DNA from: Micrococcales bacterium
Lineage (GTDB): Bacteria; Actinomycetota; Actinomycetes; Actinomycetales; Dermatophilaceae
Assembly (NCBI GenBank): GCA_003132125.1
Contig: PKWT01000425.1
Span: 1 to 6,642 of the forward strand
DNA: 6,642 nt
Direction: 5' to 3'
Of this stretch, positions 6,009-6,642 are shown piece by piece. Position 1 is the first letter of the stretch; every line of letters starts with the position of its first letter. The notes below the pieces were generated by a model, which did not search any database, was not told where the DNA came from, and saw only the letters and a list, made by a program, of their open reading frames with translations. The position numbers and the translations under genes were made by a program.

Positions 6009-6542
6009 TCACGAGACACCGCGCTCAACGGCGCGGACCGCGGCCTGCGCTCCCAGCTGCTCACCCCAGGCTTGGGCACGACTCAGCTCGCCGTCAATCA
6101 GCGGACCAGGGACGTCCTCGACATAGAAGCCCTCGGACTGGGCAGCCGCCGCATAGCCGAGCTTGTGGGCGAGCTTCGCGGCGCTCTTGGCAGCCGACCC
6201 TGGCAGATGACGAACCTTGGCCACCCGCGTGTCGAAGGTCGCCACGCGCTCGGAGTGTGGGCCCTTGCGCAAGTGTTCGAGCCATTCGCGCAAGCCGAGG
6301 GCCGTCGACCCCTGGGTGGCGCCTTGTTTGAATGCGTCCTCCCGGGTCGAGGGCCGGGTCATCGAGAACGCGTGCGTCGGTCCACCGAGGACGAGCAGGT
6401 CGAACGGCTCGGTGATCACCGCTGGTGCGTCTGTGACCTCGATCAGCTCGACCTCACCATGCTTCGACAAGCCGCCGGTGATCGCCAAGGCCACTTGCTC
6501 GGTGTTGCCGAAGAGAGACTCATACACGACGAGAGCCTTCAT
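6009..6542 (-). CDS. Flavodoxin-family protein
   Basis: This is a soluble FMN-binding electron-transfer protein of the flavodoxin fold, 177 residues. The first strand and phosphate loop read KALVVYESLFGNTEQVA at 2-18; the ESLFGNT segment is the phosphate-binding loop common in actinobacterial flavodoxin-domain proteins. A second flavin-contact loop is LLVLGGPTHAFSMTRPSTR at 49-67, and the C-terminal helix is at about 153-172. A GTG immediately upstream (6545) would add one residue. I prefer the ATG; GAAGG lies nine bases before it, or six before the GTG. The redox partner and reaction cannot be told from sequence. It reads the same way as the ATPase genes and ends 40 bp before the stalk-like gene with no terminator in between, so it may be the first gene of the same transcript. 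It is not a known V-ATPase subunit. Confidence 0.88.
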   Translation of the reverse strand: MKALVVYESLFGNTEQVALAITGGLSKHGEVELIEVTDAPAVITEPFDLLVLGGPTHAFSMTRPSTREDAFKQGATQGSTALGLREWLEHLRKGPHSERVATFDTRVAKVRHLPGSAAKSAAKLAHKLGYAAAAQSEGFYVEDVPGPLIDGELSRAQAWGEQLGAQAAVRAVERGVS

Positions 6543-6642
6543 CACCTTTCACCTTCTGCCGTCACTCCACTCAGGCTTGCACTCGGCGGGCTGGCGACAG
6601 AAGGGACGTTGGTCACCTGTTCAGAGAACCGGTGGCGCGGTG
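6543..6642 (-). other. Upstream region of the flavodoxin/ATPase cluster
   Basis: These 100 bases precede the leftward gene cluster and are the only place in the window where its promoter could lie. I see no gene on either strand and no convincing -10 or -35 hexamers. Two palindromic elements are present: the DosR-like element described separately, and GTTCAGAGAAC at 6619-6629, a perfect 4-bp inverted repeat around three bases. The region continues past the right edge. Confidence 0.5.
6601..6618. promoter_or_regulatory. Possible DosR/DevR-like operator
   Basis: The plus strand reads GGGAC (6603-6607), GTTG, then GTCACC (6612-6617). The DosR/DevR box of actinobacteria has GGGAC, four bases, then GTCCC. 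The first half-site and the spacing fit; the second half-site has A for C at one position, and flanking matches are partial. It lies about 60 bp upstream of the flavodoxin ATG, a suitable place for an activator site. One imperfect site can arise by chance in GC-rich DNA, so this is tentative. Confidence 0.3.

Noticed and set aside
5330..6331. Plus-strand open frame of 333 codons across the C, stalk and flavodoxin genes
   Set aside because: It spans three oppositely oriented genes and a gap, and its Arg/Ser/Pro-rich translation has no protein-like features.
6619..6629. GTTCAGAGAAC palindrome as a LexA/SOS box
   Set aside because: Half-sites are in the wrong order and spacing for the actinobacterial SOS box (GAAC-N4-GTTC); such short palindromes occur by chance.

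Overview
The window is GC-rich, with very short intergenic gaps and many 4 to 16 bp gene overlaps. Every gene I can support lies on the minus strand. The base composition and protein style (Ala/Arg/Gly-rich, GTG starts) suggest an actinobacterium. That is an inference from composition, not a taxonomic assignment.

The window holds most of an operon for a V/A-type (vacuolar/archaeal-type) rotary ATPase. In transcription order, right to left, it reads: a flavodoxin-family protein (6542-6009); a small coiled-coil protein that I take to be the peripheral-stalk G/H-type subunit (5968-5504); subunit C (5507-4563); the membrane stator subunit I (4576-3164); the proteolipid subunit K/c (3170-2733); subunit F (2692-2471); subunit E (2474-1959); catalytic subunit A (1974-226); and the N-terminus of subunit B (229 to the left edge). 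Subunit D (rotor shaft) is the only standard component not seen and would be expected beyond the left edge.

These parts make one machine. The A3B3 head hydrolyses or makes ATP. C, F and the unseen D form the central rotor with its c-ring socket. The K ring carries ions on its buried Glu, and I supplies the ion half-channels with the essential Arg. E and the G/H-like protein form the peripheral stalks. Nearly every stop codon overlaps the next start, so translational coupling is likely.

Features worth attention: the gene order G/H-C-I-K-F-E-A-B differs from the common I-K-E-C-F-A-B-D order. Subunits I (470 aa) and F (73 aa) are short, and F appears to lack its C-terminal helix. The catalytic P-loop of A reads GGFGTGKT rather than the canonical GPFGSGKT. 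K has an extra N-terminal transmembrane and signal-like segment. The first gene is a flavodoxin with a possible DosR/DevR-like palindrome about 60 bp upstream. I see no mobile elements, CRISPR arrays, RNA genes or convincing terminators.
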